Assembly (NCBI GenBank): GCA_937899905.1
Contig: CALCCF010000021.1
Coordinates: 1 to 48,547, forward strand
DNA length: 48,547 nucleotides
Direction: 5' to 3'
Origin: an uncultured Phycisphaeraceae bacterium
Lineage (GTDB): Bacteria > Planctomycetota > Phycisphaerae > Phycisphaerales > UBA1924
Shown one piece after another: positions 34,101 to 41,130 of the stretch. The notes below the pieces were generated by a model, which searched no databases, was not told the DNA's origin, and saw only the letters and a program-made list of their open reading frames with translations. The position numbers and the translations under genes are program-made. Numbering within the stretch: the first letter of the stretch is position 1; every line of letters starts with the position of its first letter.

Positions 34101-37100
34101 CGCGACGATCGGCGCGCGGCGAGCTTGCGCCTGACAGTCAGTGGCGACTTCCTGCCTGGCGTGGATACAGAGATCCGGATTTACGATTCGAGCTTCCGAA
34201 TCGTCTACACGAACGACATCCTCTTCCCGCCTGGACCACCAACCGATCCGTCGGGCTCGCTGGATCCGTCGCTGCTAGATCCCAATGCGATCGATGAGAG
34301 CCGTGTCATCGAGATCGGTGACGATCAAGATGTTCAGTTCTTTGCTGGCGAGGTCTATTACCTTGAGATCAGTTCCGTTGGCGGCAACGGCCGTTATACG
34401 TTCTCGATGATCTCCGACGCGCTCCCGCCGGACACCGACGGCGACCAGGTCTTCGACGATGTCATCGGCAGCTATGCGGAGCCGATCGGCATGGATCTGG
34501 ACCGGGCGGAGTTCGACGATCCGCGGATCTCCCGTATTGGTCTCAGCTCGACGACGTTCGGCGACGGTCGCAACTTCACGGCCTTGCCCCAGTCGGCGTA
34601 CCAGGTGCGCAACTTCGATGTCACCCCGAGCGGCTGGGCGGTTTCTCAGGCCCAGGAACTCGGCCTCATCGAGGACATCACCGACTTCGATATCTACACC
34701 TTCCGCGCTTCGGACACCGGCACGACCGAGATCCGCATCGCGACGTTGCAACTCTTGGACCAGTTTGTTGAGTTCCGCGACGACCTCAACACGCCGGCGT
34801 CGCCGGATGAGACGACGACGATCAGCAAGATCTATGACAGCCCCTTGGACGCCAAGATCCGCGTCTTTAACAACGACCTGCAGCTCATCGCCTCGAACGA
34901 TGACAACCCGGGCTTCTCCGGCACACGCTCCGAGCAGCCCTTCGGCTCGTTGGACCTCGTGGGCGACACGCTGTACGGCCAGGGTGACACCGAGATCGAC
35001 GGCCGCATCTTCAGCGATCGCGACCCACGAGTGGTGTTCCCGACGGTCAACACCGAACAGTACTTCATCGTGGTCGAGAGTGGCCAGCTGGACACCTTCC
35101 TGGCCGATCCCGATCTGGTCGACTGGCGGCGTGCTACGGGTTCGTACGAGCTCATGATCAACAGCTCGCCGAACCTGCTTGGTGTTGACGATCACGACGA
35201 CTTCAGCCAGCTGTTCGCTGAGTTCTACACGTTCGACACACCGATGACGATCGATGAGAACGGCGACGGCGAGATCCGCGGCGAGATCCGGACCCGTGCG
35301 GGCGGTGTCGAGGATAACGATGCGTTCTTCACCTATTCCGTCGGGACCGGCCTGATCAACATCACCGTTGCGGCGGACAACCCCTCGGAGTTCCGCCCGC
35401 GCGTGACCATCTTTGATACGGATGGCACCCTGCGTGTGAACCCCGTGTCGGCCTCGAGCACCTCGCCGGCCGAGATCCAGTTCTTCGCCACCAAGGGCGA
35501 GCAGTACGTCATCCGTGTCGATGCCAACGTCGGCGAGCAGGGTGCGTACACCGTGACGATCGATGGCGCGCCGTCGATCGATGACGTCGCCGACCGCCAC
35601 CAACTCGCCGCTGCCCAGAACATCGAGATCCTCGACTTCCTGGGCCAGGGTGAATTCTCCGGCGTGATCGACTCGCCGGGCGATACCGACATCTTCAGGT
35701 TCACCACGCCGGGCTACGGCGACGTGACCATCGACGTCGAGTCCACCAGCTTCGGCTTCGACCCGGTCGTTCGGGTGTTCGAGGTCAGCGAGGATCCGGC
35801 CGGCAACCCGATCTTGCTGACGATCGGCTTCAACGACAACTCCGGTCCCGGCACGGTCAACGCGCAGACACAGTTCCCGGTCACCGGGGCCGATCGCACG
35901 TCCGGCCTGACCTCCAACACGTACAACGAGTACTACGTGGTGGTCTTCGGTGCGGACAGCGAAGCGAGTTCGGGCTCGTACGACCTGACGATCACCGCCG
36001 ACCCGACCGACGACCATCCCGACGCCGGCGAGTTCGCGTTCGCCTCGCCGTTGGTCATCGAGCCGCTCACTGGCCTCGGCGAGCGTCTGGGCCTGATCGA
36101 AGTGACTGGCGACACCGACCTGTTCACCTTTAATGCGCCGGCGGGCGGCGTTGCGGTGCTGTCGGCGGTCAGCAATGAGCTGAGCACGCTCCGGCCGACC
36201 ATCCAGGTCTTCGACCAGGACTTCAACCCGGTCATCAACCTCAGCACGAGCACCGACGACCCGGTGACGGGCCCCGATGGCGCGTTCTCGGCGGCGTCGT
36301 ACCGATTCAGTGTAGTCCGCGGCCAGCAGTACTTTGTGCTGGTGGGCGGTGCAACGGGTACGGTGACGACCGACTCTGGCGCGTACAGCCTGTCGGCGAC
36401 CGCTCCGGCGGCCGACCCCGTGGCCAATGAGACCGAGTTTACCATCGCCCAGCAGATCATCCTGTCCACCGAAACGGGCGCTGGCCAGTTCAACGATGCG
36501 ATCGATGTCCCCGGCGATACCGATCTGTACTTCTTCGACACCATCGCCGACGCATCGACGATCCCGCAGCAGCACACGGTCCGTGTGGACTCCACGGGCC
36601 AGATGATCACGCCGATCCTTACCGTGTTCGATGCCGGCACCAGTGTGCTCGACACGATCACGGACAATGGCGTGGGCGATCTGGATCCGACCGCGGGCGT
36701 GATCGAGTACGACATCGTCGCCAGCGGCCTGCCGGGCGAGCGCTTCTTCCTGCAGGTTGAGCTCGATGGTGGCAGCATGTTCCCGACTGGGGCCTACGTC
36801 ATCAGCGTTGAGGGCCCGATCCCCGACACCATCCCGACGCCGGGCGATGATCACGCCAACCGAGGCCAGTTCAGCCTCGCGACCGTGATCGGCCTGGACG
36901 GCCGGACCGGCGATGCCGAGATCACCGGTCGCATCGAGCCTTCGGCCGATAGCGATCTGTTCCGGATCGACCCGGCCGCGACGGGTCAGACGTTCGTCCA
37001 GGTGGTGACGCCCTCTGGCGCGCTCCTCGATGTCGACGTCACGATCTTCGAGCAGCTGACCCCGGGTTCCGAGCCGGTCCAGATCGGTCGAGATACCACC

Positions 37101-38582
37101 GGCTTCCAGGGCGTCAACGCCGCCATCGAGTTCAATGTTGCTTCGGACTCGGCTGCCTACTTCATCCTGGTGAGTGGGCTGAACTCCGCGCAAGGCGAGT
37201 ACACCGTCCGCATCGCCGCACGCCCAGCGACCTTCTTCCTGTCCTACCCCGAGGGCTTCGTCAACGACAACGTCAGCGAGTTCATCTCGCTGAGCAACCC
37301 CAGCCAGAGCCAGTCGGTCGATTACACGATCCGGATCTTCTACGAGGATTCATCCCTCGGTTCGCTCACGCTCGTCGAGAACGAGACGATCGATCCGGGT
37401 AGCCGCGGCGGCCTGACTGTGGCCGAGCGTGGTGGGTTCGTCTTCCCGGGCATCGTCGAGAACCAGCCGTACTCGATCGTGATCGAGTCGACCGCGCCGC
37501 TCGGTGCGACCTTCTCGCACTACGACTTCGAGGGCGCGATCGGCGAGGCCTTCACCCCTGTCACCAGCGAAGAGTGGGCGTTCGCCCGCCTCGAGCGCAG
37601 CCCCGGCCGCGTCGAGTCGTTCCTCGTGTTCTTCAACCCCAACGACCACGAGGTCGTCGTCACGCTTACCGCCAACGTCGGCGGGACCGATGTGCAGATC
37701 CAGCAGACCGTGGGCGCCTCCAGCCGTGGCGGCTGGGAACTCAGCGGCCTGACCCAGCTGCCGCTGGGTGTGTTCGGCGGCATGGTGACCAGTGCACCGA
37801 CCGATGCGACCATCACGGACAGCATCGGTATCGTTGCGGCCCTGAGCCACTACGACCTGGTCGACGGCGAGGCGTTCGGCGTGCTGGGCGACCCCAGCGG
37901 CGGTTCGACCTTCAACGTCGTGCCGAACTTCTCCTCGGGTTCGGAGGTCACGGGCGAGCTCGTCCTCTATAACCCGGGCGATGCGCCGGCAACGGTCACC
38001 ATCACCAGCGATTACGTCACGGCGCCGCTCCCGAGCGTGTCGGTCAACCGCAGCATCGAGGCCGGCCAGACGCTGGTGCTCCGGGCTTCGGATCTCTCGC
38101 TGGCTGCAGACGTGACCGCTGGCATCACGATCTCCTCGAACGAGGCGATCGCGGGTGTCGCGCTCGAACGTCAGAACGGTGATGCCAACGCCATCGCCAC
38201 GCAGAACAGCGCGGCTTCGACCTGGTTCTTCGGCGACGCCTTCCTCAACAGCGAGCAGGCCGGCCTGACCTACTTCGAGACGCTGAGCTTCTACAACCCG
38301 ACGAGCGAAGCCATCGCGGTCGAGATCACGCTGTTCTTCAACGACGGCACGACGGCCAATGCCGTCCGCCAGGTCGGCGCGGGCAGCTTCAACAACCTGG
38401 TGCTCGACGCGTTCGGCCCGATCCTCGATCGCCAGATGCTCAACTTCTTCTCGATCCAGCTCACCTCGAACCTGCCGCTGATCGCGTCGCTGACGCACTA
38501 CGACCTGGTGCTCGATGGCGGCTGGACCAACGCTGGCGCCCCGCTGGGCCTGACCAACCCGCTCGATCGCATCGTCATCTGA
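31134..38582 (+). CDS. Giant secreted LEPR-XLL protein with PPC-like, propeller-like and C-terminal repeats
   Basis: A 2,482-residue surface or secreted protein. ATG 31134 has GGAG 7 nt upstream. There is no ordinary signal peptide; the N terminus holds the planctomycete LEPR-XLL type motif, MEQLEARILLGGD (residues 45-57). From about 90 to 560 come beta-sandwich repeats like bacterial pre-peptidase C-terminal (PPC) domains: SDDLFRFVAPQDDFVTVW, FDTRLYRFTTQGGG and TDLFQFTVPV. From about 610 to 960 is a propeller-like region with recurring GGEF/GGDF strands (six seen, e.g. VVGGDFSTGGGGALNN). More PPC-like repeats run from about 980 to 2020, several opening with DDH and containing GDTDLF. The last 435 residues are four roughly 108-residue repeats, three with a SHYD/THYD motif. 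There is no transmembrane anchor or dockerin tail. The long open frames antisense to it are codon-bias shadows. Confidence 0.9.
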   Translation: MSGLRPGSSRHAKAVRGLGRLLSLYRSAGRAEHREDGVHSTGQSMEQLEARILLGGDHPSFDLPLDAMSGTEIVIDGVTGEGDEDGIIEDVTPDLSDDLFRFVAPQDDFVTVWADTINGGGSTLDSRVEVYGIDGTLISAGSSQGQLTEGFFDDGWTSFIAEAGETYFVVVRSDVDNAGQLSTGSYTIRVDAITNTDLVIETDPMAVPPARFGAGEAAGNITLPGDDIVYRVETGSDAAFDSLASFYAALPSFPPSDFDPRLDVYDEQGQFITGDSLTGRLQTAFSVVESSADATFFVRVRGDEFTPGGAQTTGQFILRAEAAATQIDIDPVSRRGEIFDGIADGFDTRLYRFTTQGGGLTFAGAFPAGLIPLLDPAVRMYDQNTDLIGFSDLPIGADLQIQLETDTEYFIVIENFDTFNGGTYNVFIESNATFIPTQDVDDHVSRPEGDDPDGNELDFDPAAGFGDPTQFDFIRGTFEEATPLRWSDPFLYTRTFVDPNGIFDDVVNPVSDRSYVQEAVGTGRIHSFGDTDLFQFTVPVDMLGGYEGDNDDVGDALFAGGQGQFIIKGTDNDTGAPITRDFLGIWDAQDWWPVRAGVDMTILAMESWTYDPNREVGGTALIIGGEFQFADFQTAPFIAAYWYDDDPTVQEYVLTPLPFNPGGDVRSLHVWDASDADDEEAQLFIGGDFGLGVYGSIAEGDPIFAGSYVQLLDGTGGSVRALDNIDFVDPEMGDETPDTLYVGSDGGTLRSIFYDEMAEALVLGGTFIVGGVGDVNALQTHLIADPYSMEDELVPALAVGGEFNALGGVGSSNIALLQFNPGGMGGLGAFEVNNMGGGTDGPVLALDVWDRDADGDAAIEELVVGGDFSTGGGGALNNIGSFTTGFGWAALGTALGAGGGPPGTNGPVHTINVFVDGEFGVGVAPFDTNPVVYIGGDFTIADGLPAARLAQLTYDPFILDWTWTPMGLGSTDTVFALENFNDEIPTQWDRDDRRAASLRLTVSGDFLPGVDTEIRIYDSSFRIVYTNDILFPPGPPTDPSGSLDPSLLDPNAIDESRVIEIGDDQDVQFFAGEVYYLEISSVGGNGRYTFSMISDALPPDTDGDQVFDDVIGSYAEPIGMDLDRAEFDDPRISRIGLSSTTFGDGRNFTALPQSAYQVRNFDVTPSGWAVSQAQELGLIEDITDFDIYTFRASDTGTTEIRIATLQLLDQFVEFRDDLNTPASPDETTTISKIYDSPLDAKIRVFNNDLQLIASNDDNPGFSGTRSEQPFGSLDLVGDTLYGQGDTEIDGRIFSDRDPRVVFPTVNTEQYFIVVESGQLDTFLADPDLVDWRRATGSYELMINSSPNLLGVDDHDDFSQLFAEFYTFDTPMTIDENGDGEIRGEIRTRAGGVEDNDAFFTYSVGTGLINITVAADNPSEFRPRVTIFDTDGTLRVNPVSASSTSPAEIQFFATKGEQYVIRVDANVGEQGAYTVTIDGAPSIDDVADRHQLAAAQNIEILDFLGQGEFSGVIDSPGDTDIFRFTTPGYGDVTIDVESTSFGFDPVVRVFEVSEDPAGNPILLTIGFNDNSGPGTVNAQTQFPVTGADRTSGLTSNTYNEYYVVVFGADSEASSGSYDLTITADPTDDHPDAGEFAFASPLVIEPLTGLGERLGLIEVTGDTDLFTFNAPAGGVAVLSAVSNELSTLRPTIQVFDQDFNPVINLSTSTDDPVTGPDGAFSAASYRFSVVRGQQYFVLVGGATGTVTTDSGAYSLSATAPAADPVANETEFTIAQQIILSTETGAGQFNDAIDVPGDTDLYFFDTIADASTIPQQHTVRVDSTGQMITPILTVFDAGTSVLDTITDNGVGDLDPTAGVIEYDIVASGLPGERFFLQVELDGGSMFPTGAYVISVEGPIPDTIPTPGDDHANRGQFSLATVIGLDGRTGDAEITGRIEPSADSDLFRIDPAATGQTFVQVVTPSGALLDVDVTIFEQLTPGSEPVQIGRDTTGFQGVNAAIEFNVASDSAAYFILVSGLNSAQGEYTVRIAARPATFFLSYPEGFVNDNVSEFISLSNPSQSQSVDYTIRIFYEDSSLGSLTLVENETIDPGSRGGLTVAERGGFVFPGIVENQPYSIVIESTAPLGATFSHYDFEGAIGEAFTPVTSEEWAFARLERSPGRVESFLVFFNPNDHEVVVTLTANVGGTDVQIQQTVGASSRGGWELSGLTQLPLGVFGGMVTSAPTDATITDSIGIVAALSHYDLVDGEAFGVLGDPSGGSTFNVVPNFSSGSEVTGELVLYNPGDAPATVTITSDYVTAPLPSVSVNRSIEAGQTLVLRASDLSLAADVTAGITISSNEAIAGVALERQNGDANAIATQNSAASTWFFGDAFLNSEQAGLTYFETLSFYNPTSEAIAVEITLFFNDGTTANAVRQVGAGSFNNLVLDAFGPILDRQMLNFFSIQLTSNLPLIASLTHYDLVLDGGWTNAGAPLGLTNPLDRIVI
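37275..38550 (+). repeat. Four tandem protein repeats at the C terminus of the giant protein
   Basis: Protein-level repeats from about residue 2048 to 2472. Each opens with a hydrophobic strand and N-P turn (EFISLSNPSQ, FLVFFNPNDH, LVLYNPGDAP, LSFYNPTSEA). Repeats 1, 2 and 4 close with HYD (His at 2129, 2239 and 2455). Spacing is 110 residues, then 216, which is two units. Repeat 3 has lost HYD and reads GVALERQNGD at that place. Confidence 0.8.
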
Positions 38583-38622
38583 TCGGGCAGGCCGACCGAG
38601 CCAGGCGATTCCACACGCTTCC

Positions 38623-38656
38623 AGCCCCCGGCTTCAAACCGGGGGCTGTTTCTTTT
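38623..38656 (+). terminator. Rho-independent terminator after the giant gene
   Basis: A perfect 9-bp stem, AGCCCCCGG (38623-38631) with CCGGGGGCT (38639-38647), and a T-rich tail GTTTCTTTT (38648-38656). It lies 41 bp past the stop. Confidence 0.95.
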
Positions 38657-38691
38657 GGTATGTGTCGGAGTACGTGTCGGATTCGGTTGGC

Positions 38692-39210
38692 TTACGGGAC
38701 GGGCCGACGCACATCGCGGGCGGGCTGCGCGACGGGGTCGAATTCGGGCTCACCGCTCTCGATCGGGAATCCCGCGTCGGACCACTCGACGAGCCCGCCT
38801 CCGAACAGCTTGGTCTGCCCGTAGCCCAGCACCAGCAGCCGCTTGGTCATCGCTCGGCCTGAGAGGGCCCCTGGCCCCTCGGCGTACACCACGATGTTGT
38901 CGTAGCTATCAAGCGTGGGGTCCACGCCGCTCTGGAGGGCGACGTCCGGGAGCGTGATGTGGACCGCCCCGGGCAGCCGAGCGCTCTCAAACGCGTCGCG
39001 ACGGCGGGGGTCGATCAGCAGGACCAGCCGCCCTTCCGGCTCGGCCTGTTGGTCGAGCCACAGCAGTCGTACGTCGGTCAGCGACATGTTGTCGATGTCC
39101 GCGTCGGTGATGCCAGTGTTGCAGCCCAAGAGCGTGAGAGAGGCAAGGCTCGCCACCGTCGTGATGGCCAGCCGATGACGGATCTGGCCTCTTGGTTGCA
39201 TCCTGGTCAT
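38692..39210 (-). CDS. Rhodanese-like lipoprotein lacking the active-site cysteine
   Basis: A 172-residue protein with an N-terminal lipobox (ASLASLTLLGC, Cys about residue 33), so it is likely lipid-anchored. A rhodanese fold follows: RLVLLIDPRRRDAFESARLPG and VHITLPD, then the segment where catalytic Cys-x4-R should lie, which reads VVYAEGPGALSGRA. The strand and the downstream GRAMTKRLLVLGY helix are kept but the cysteine is gone, so sulphurtransferase activity is unlikely. The C terminus is FDAG-free: FPIESGEPEFDPVAQ. ATG 39210 has AGGA 7 nt upstream. Confidence 0.82.
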   Translation of the reverse strand: MTRMQPRGQIRHRLAITTVASLASLTLLGCNTGITDADIDNMSLTDVRLLWLDQQAEPEGRLVLLIDPRRRDAFESARLPGAVHITLPDVALQSGVDPTLDSYDNIVVYAEGPGALSGRAMTKRLLVLGYGQTKLFGGGLVEWSDAGFPIESGEPEFDPVAQPARDVRRPVP

Positions 39211-39382
39211 GGTGTGATCCTGGCAGCTGTGGGGGATACCACGTAATTGTTCTGGGCCGACGCGGATTCCCGGAATACGGTCGTGAAGCATCACGTTATG
39301 CTCCCATCGCCGCTTCGAGGACACCCGCGCGCCGGGGGCGGACAACGCCCGCTCCCCCGGTGACGCGACGCGGAGGAACGCG

Positions 39383-40276
39383 GTGCTCCCACGACCATTG
39401 ACGACCACCCTCGCCGCCGCTCTCGTCTGGACAGCCGCCGCGCCGTCCGTTGCGCAGGAGGCCGATGAGGTGTCCAGCGTCTCGCTGATCGCCGAGCAAG
39501 ACACCGTGCGGCCCGGGCAGACGCTCCTGCTGGGTCTCCATTTCGAGCTGGAAGACGGCTGGCACATCTACTGGGACGGCTTCAATGACACCGGATTCCC
39601 GCCGATGGTCGAGTGGTCGCTGCCCGAAGGTGTGAGCGTCGGCCCGATGCTCTGGCCCGCCCCGGAGCGGTACATCTCGCCGGGCAACATCCTCGACCAC
39701 GTGTACGAGGGGCGGCCGACGATCCTCGTGCCCATCACCGTCGATCCGTCGGTACCCGCGGGCGAGACGCTCGAGATCCGAGGAGAGGTCGAGTGGCTGG
39801 TGTGCAACGACATCTGCCTGCCGGGCTTCGGCCCGATCTCGATTGACCTGCAAGTGGCAGCCGGGCAAGCCGGGACTCCCGCCCAGCTCGCTCCTGATTC
39901 GCGTATCGGCCGAGCGGCGGCGAGCTTGCCGCAGCCCGTGCGTTCGTTGGAGCAGGTTGAGGGCCTTTCGCTTCGATGGTCAGACGATGTGATCGCCGTG
40001 CAAGTCGACGGTGCCGAGAGCCTGGCGTTCTTCCCGGCGCAGGACTCGGTCTCACTGGTCTCGGTGATCGGTGATGCCTCGAGCGAGGGCGAGACGATGA
40101 CGCTGCGTATCGGCGATGGTGATTCCGGAGGCAACCTCCGAGGTGTGCTCCAGGTCGAGCGCGCCGCCGGTATGCGTTGGTACCTCATCGATTATGCCGT
40201 CGATGGGCTGCAGCCCCCAAAACAGACCGAGGCGATCTCGCGTGTGCGCGATCGCGTGGAACGCTCGCCGTCATAG
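39383..40276 (+). CDS. DsbD N-terminal-like exported protein
   Basis: A 297-residue exported protein with a signal peptide (about 1-25, APSVA-QEA) and a domain resembling the N-terminal domain of DsbD (PF11412-type): LHFELEDGWHIYWDGFNDTG at about 51-70, LWPAPERYISPGNILDHVYEG, and WLVCNDICLPGFGPI (about 138-152), which has a C-x3-C pair as expected of the active site. The membrane and thioredoxin domains of full DsbD are absent. GTG 39383 has GGAGG about 6 nt upstream. It is followed 70 nt later by a redoxin, suggesting a role in extracytoplasmic thiol reduction. Confidence 0.85.
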   Translation: MLPRPLTTTLAAALVWTAAAPSVAQEADEVSSVSLIAEQDTVRPGQTLLLGLHFELEDGWHIYWDGFNDTGFPPMVEWSLPEGVSVGPMLWPAPERYISPGNILDHVYEGRPTILVPITVDPSVPAGETLEIRGEVEWLVCNDICLPGFGPISIDLQVAAGQAGTPAQLAPDSRIGRAAASLPQPVRSLEQVEGLSLRWSDDVIAVQVDGAESLAFFPAQDSVSLVSVIGDASSEGETMTLRIGDGDSGGNLRGVLQVERAAGMRWYLIDYAVDGLQPPKQTEAISRVRDRVERSPS

Positions 40277-40346
40277 TCGGTGAGCACGCGTGGAACGAGA
40301 ACCAGTGCCGGGGCGCTTCGGCCCCGGACATAGGAAGGAGCCAAGC

Positions 40347-41009
40347 ATGACCTGGCTGAAGCGTAAAGGCGTAGCGATCCTGAGCACGGTGGCGGCGGTT
40401 TCCGCGGCGACGACCCTATCGGTCGCGGTGGCCAGCCAGAACGGCATGGGCCAGTCGCAGCAGGGTGTGACCACCGGCGAGATGGCTCCGATGTTCACCC
40501 TCAAGGACACCGAAGGCAAGGAGCACAGCCTCGAGGCCGTGCTCGCCAAGGACTCGACCAAGGCCGTCGTGATCGAGTGGTTCAACCCGGACTGCCCGTT
40601 CGTCGTGAAGCATCACAAGAACCACACGACGATGAAGGACCTGGCCAAGAAGTATGCGGATCAGGGCATCGTCTGGATGGCCATCAACTCGGGGGCCGAA
40701 GGCCTCCAGGGCGCCGGCGTCGAGCGCAACAAGCGCGCCGTCAAGGACTACGGCATCGCCAACCCCGTGCTCATGGACATGGATGGCAAGGTCGGCCGCC
40801 AGTACGGCGCGAAGCGCACCCCCGAGATGTTCGTGATCGCCAAGGACGGCCGCATTGCCTATCACGGCGCGATTGATAGCGATCGCAGCGCCCGCAACCT
40901 GGGCGACACCAACTACGTTGACGAGGCCCTGACGGCCCACCTCGCCGGCGAGTCCATCGAGACCTCGCGCACCCAGGCCTACGGCTGCTCGGTCAAGTAC
41001 CGCAACTGA
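40347..41009 (+). CDS. Exported AhpC/TSA-type redoxin
   Basis: A 220-residue protein: ATG 40347 with AGGAG about 7 nt upstream, an N-terminal signal or anchor (about 1-33, VAILSTVAAVSAATTLSVAV), then a peroxiredoxin/TlpA-like thioredoxin fold. The start of the fold is GEMAPMFTLKDTEGKEHSL. The redox site is WFNPDCPFVVKHH with a single Cys (no CxxC), and the cis-proline region is GAKRTPEMFVI. The C-terminal YGCSVKYRN carries a second Cys. Single-Cys redoxins of this kind are common in planctomycetes; partner unknown. A terminator follows. Confidence 0.85.
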   Translation: MTWLKRKGVAILSTVAAVSAATTLSVAVASQNGMGQSQQGVTTGEMAPMFTLKDTEGKEHSLEAVLAKDSTKAVVIEWFNPDCPFVVKHHKNHTTMKDLAKKYADQGIVWMAINSGAEGLQGAGVERNKRAVKDYGIANPVLMDMDGKVGRQYGAKRTPEMFVIAKDGRIAYHGAIDSDRSARNLGDTNYVDEALTAHLAGESIETSRTQAYGCSVKYRN

Positions 41010-41040
41010 TCCGGCTCCAAATCGACCAACTCCAAGGCTC

Positions 41041-41074
41041 GCTGGCCCGCGGTAACACGCGGGTTGGCGCTTTC
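41041..41074 (+). terminator. Rho-independent terminator after the redoxin gene
   Basis: GCTGGCCCGCG (41041-41051) can pair along all 11 bases, three of them G-U, with CGCGGGTTGGC around a short loop, followed by the T-rich GCTTTCTCTCC. It lies 31 bp past the redoxin stop and ahead of rseP. Confidence 0.75.
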
Positions 41075-41130
41075 TCTCCATCAAGGGCTTCTTCCAGTCG
41101 GGCACCACGCTGGCCGATCTAGAATCTGGC

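Noticed and set aside
34275-37193. 972-codon minus-strand open frame inside the giant gene
   Set aside because: Composition is Asp/Arg/Val/Gly shadow; the sense frame has ordered repeats, a ribosome site and a terminator.
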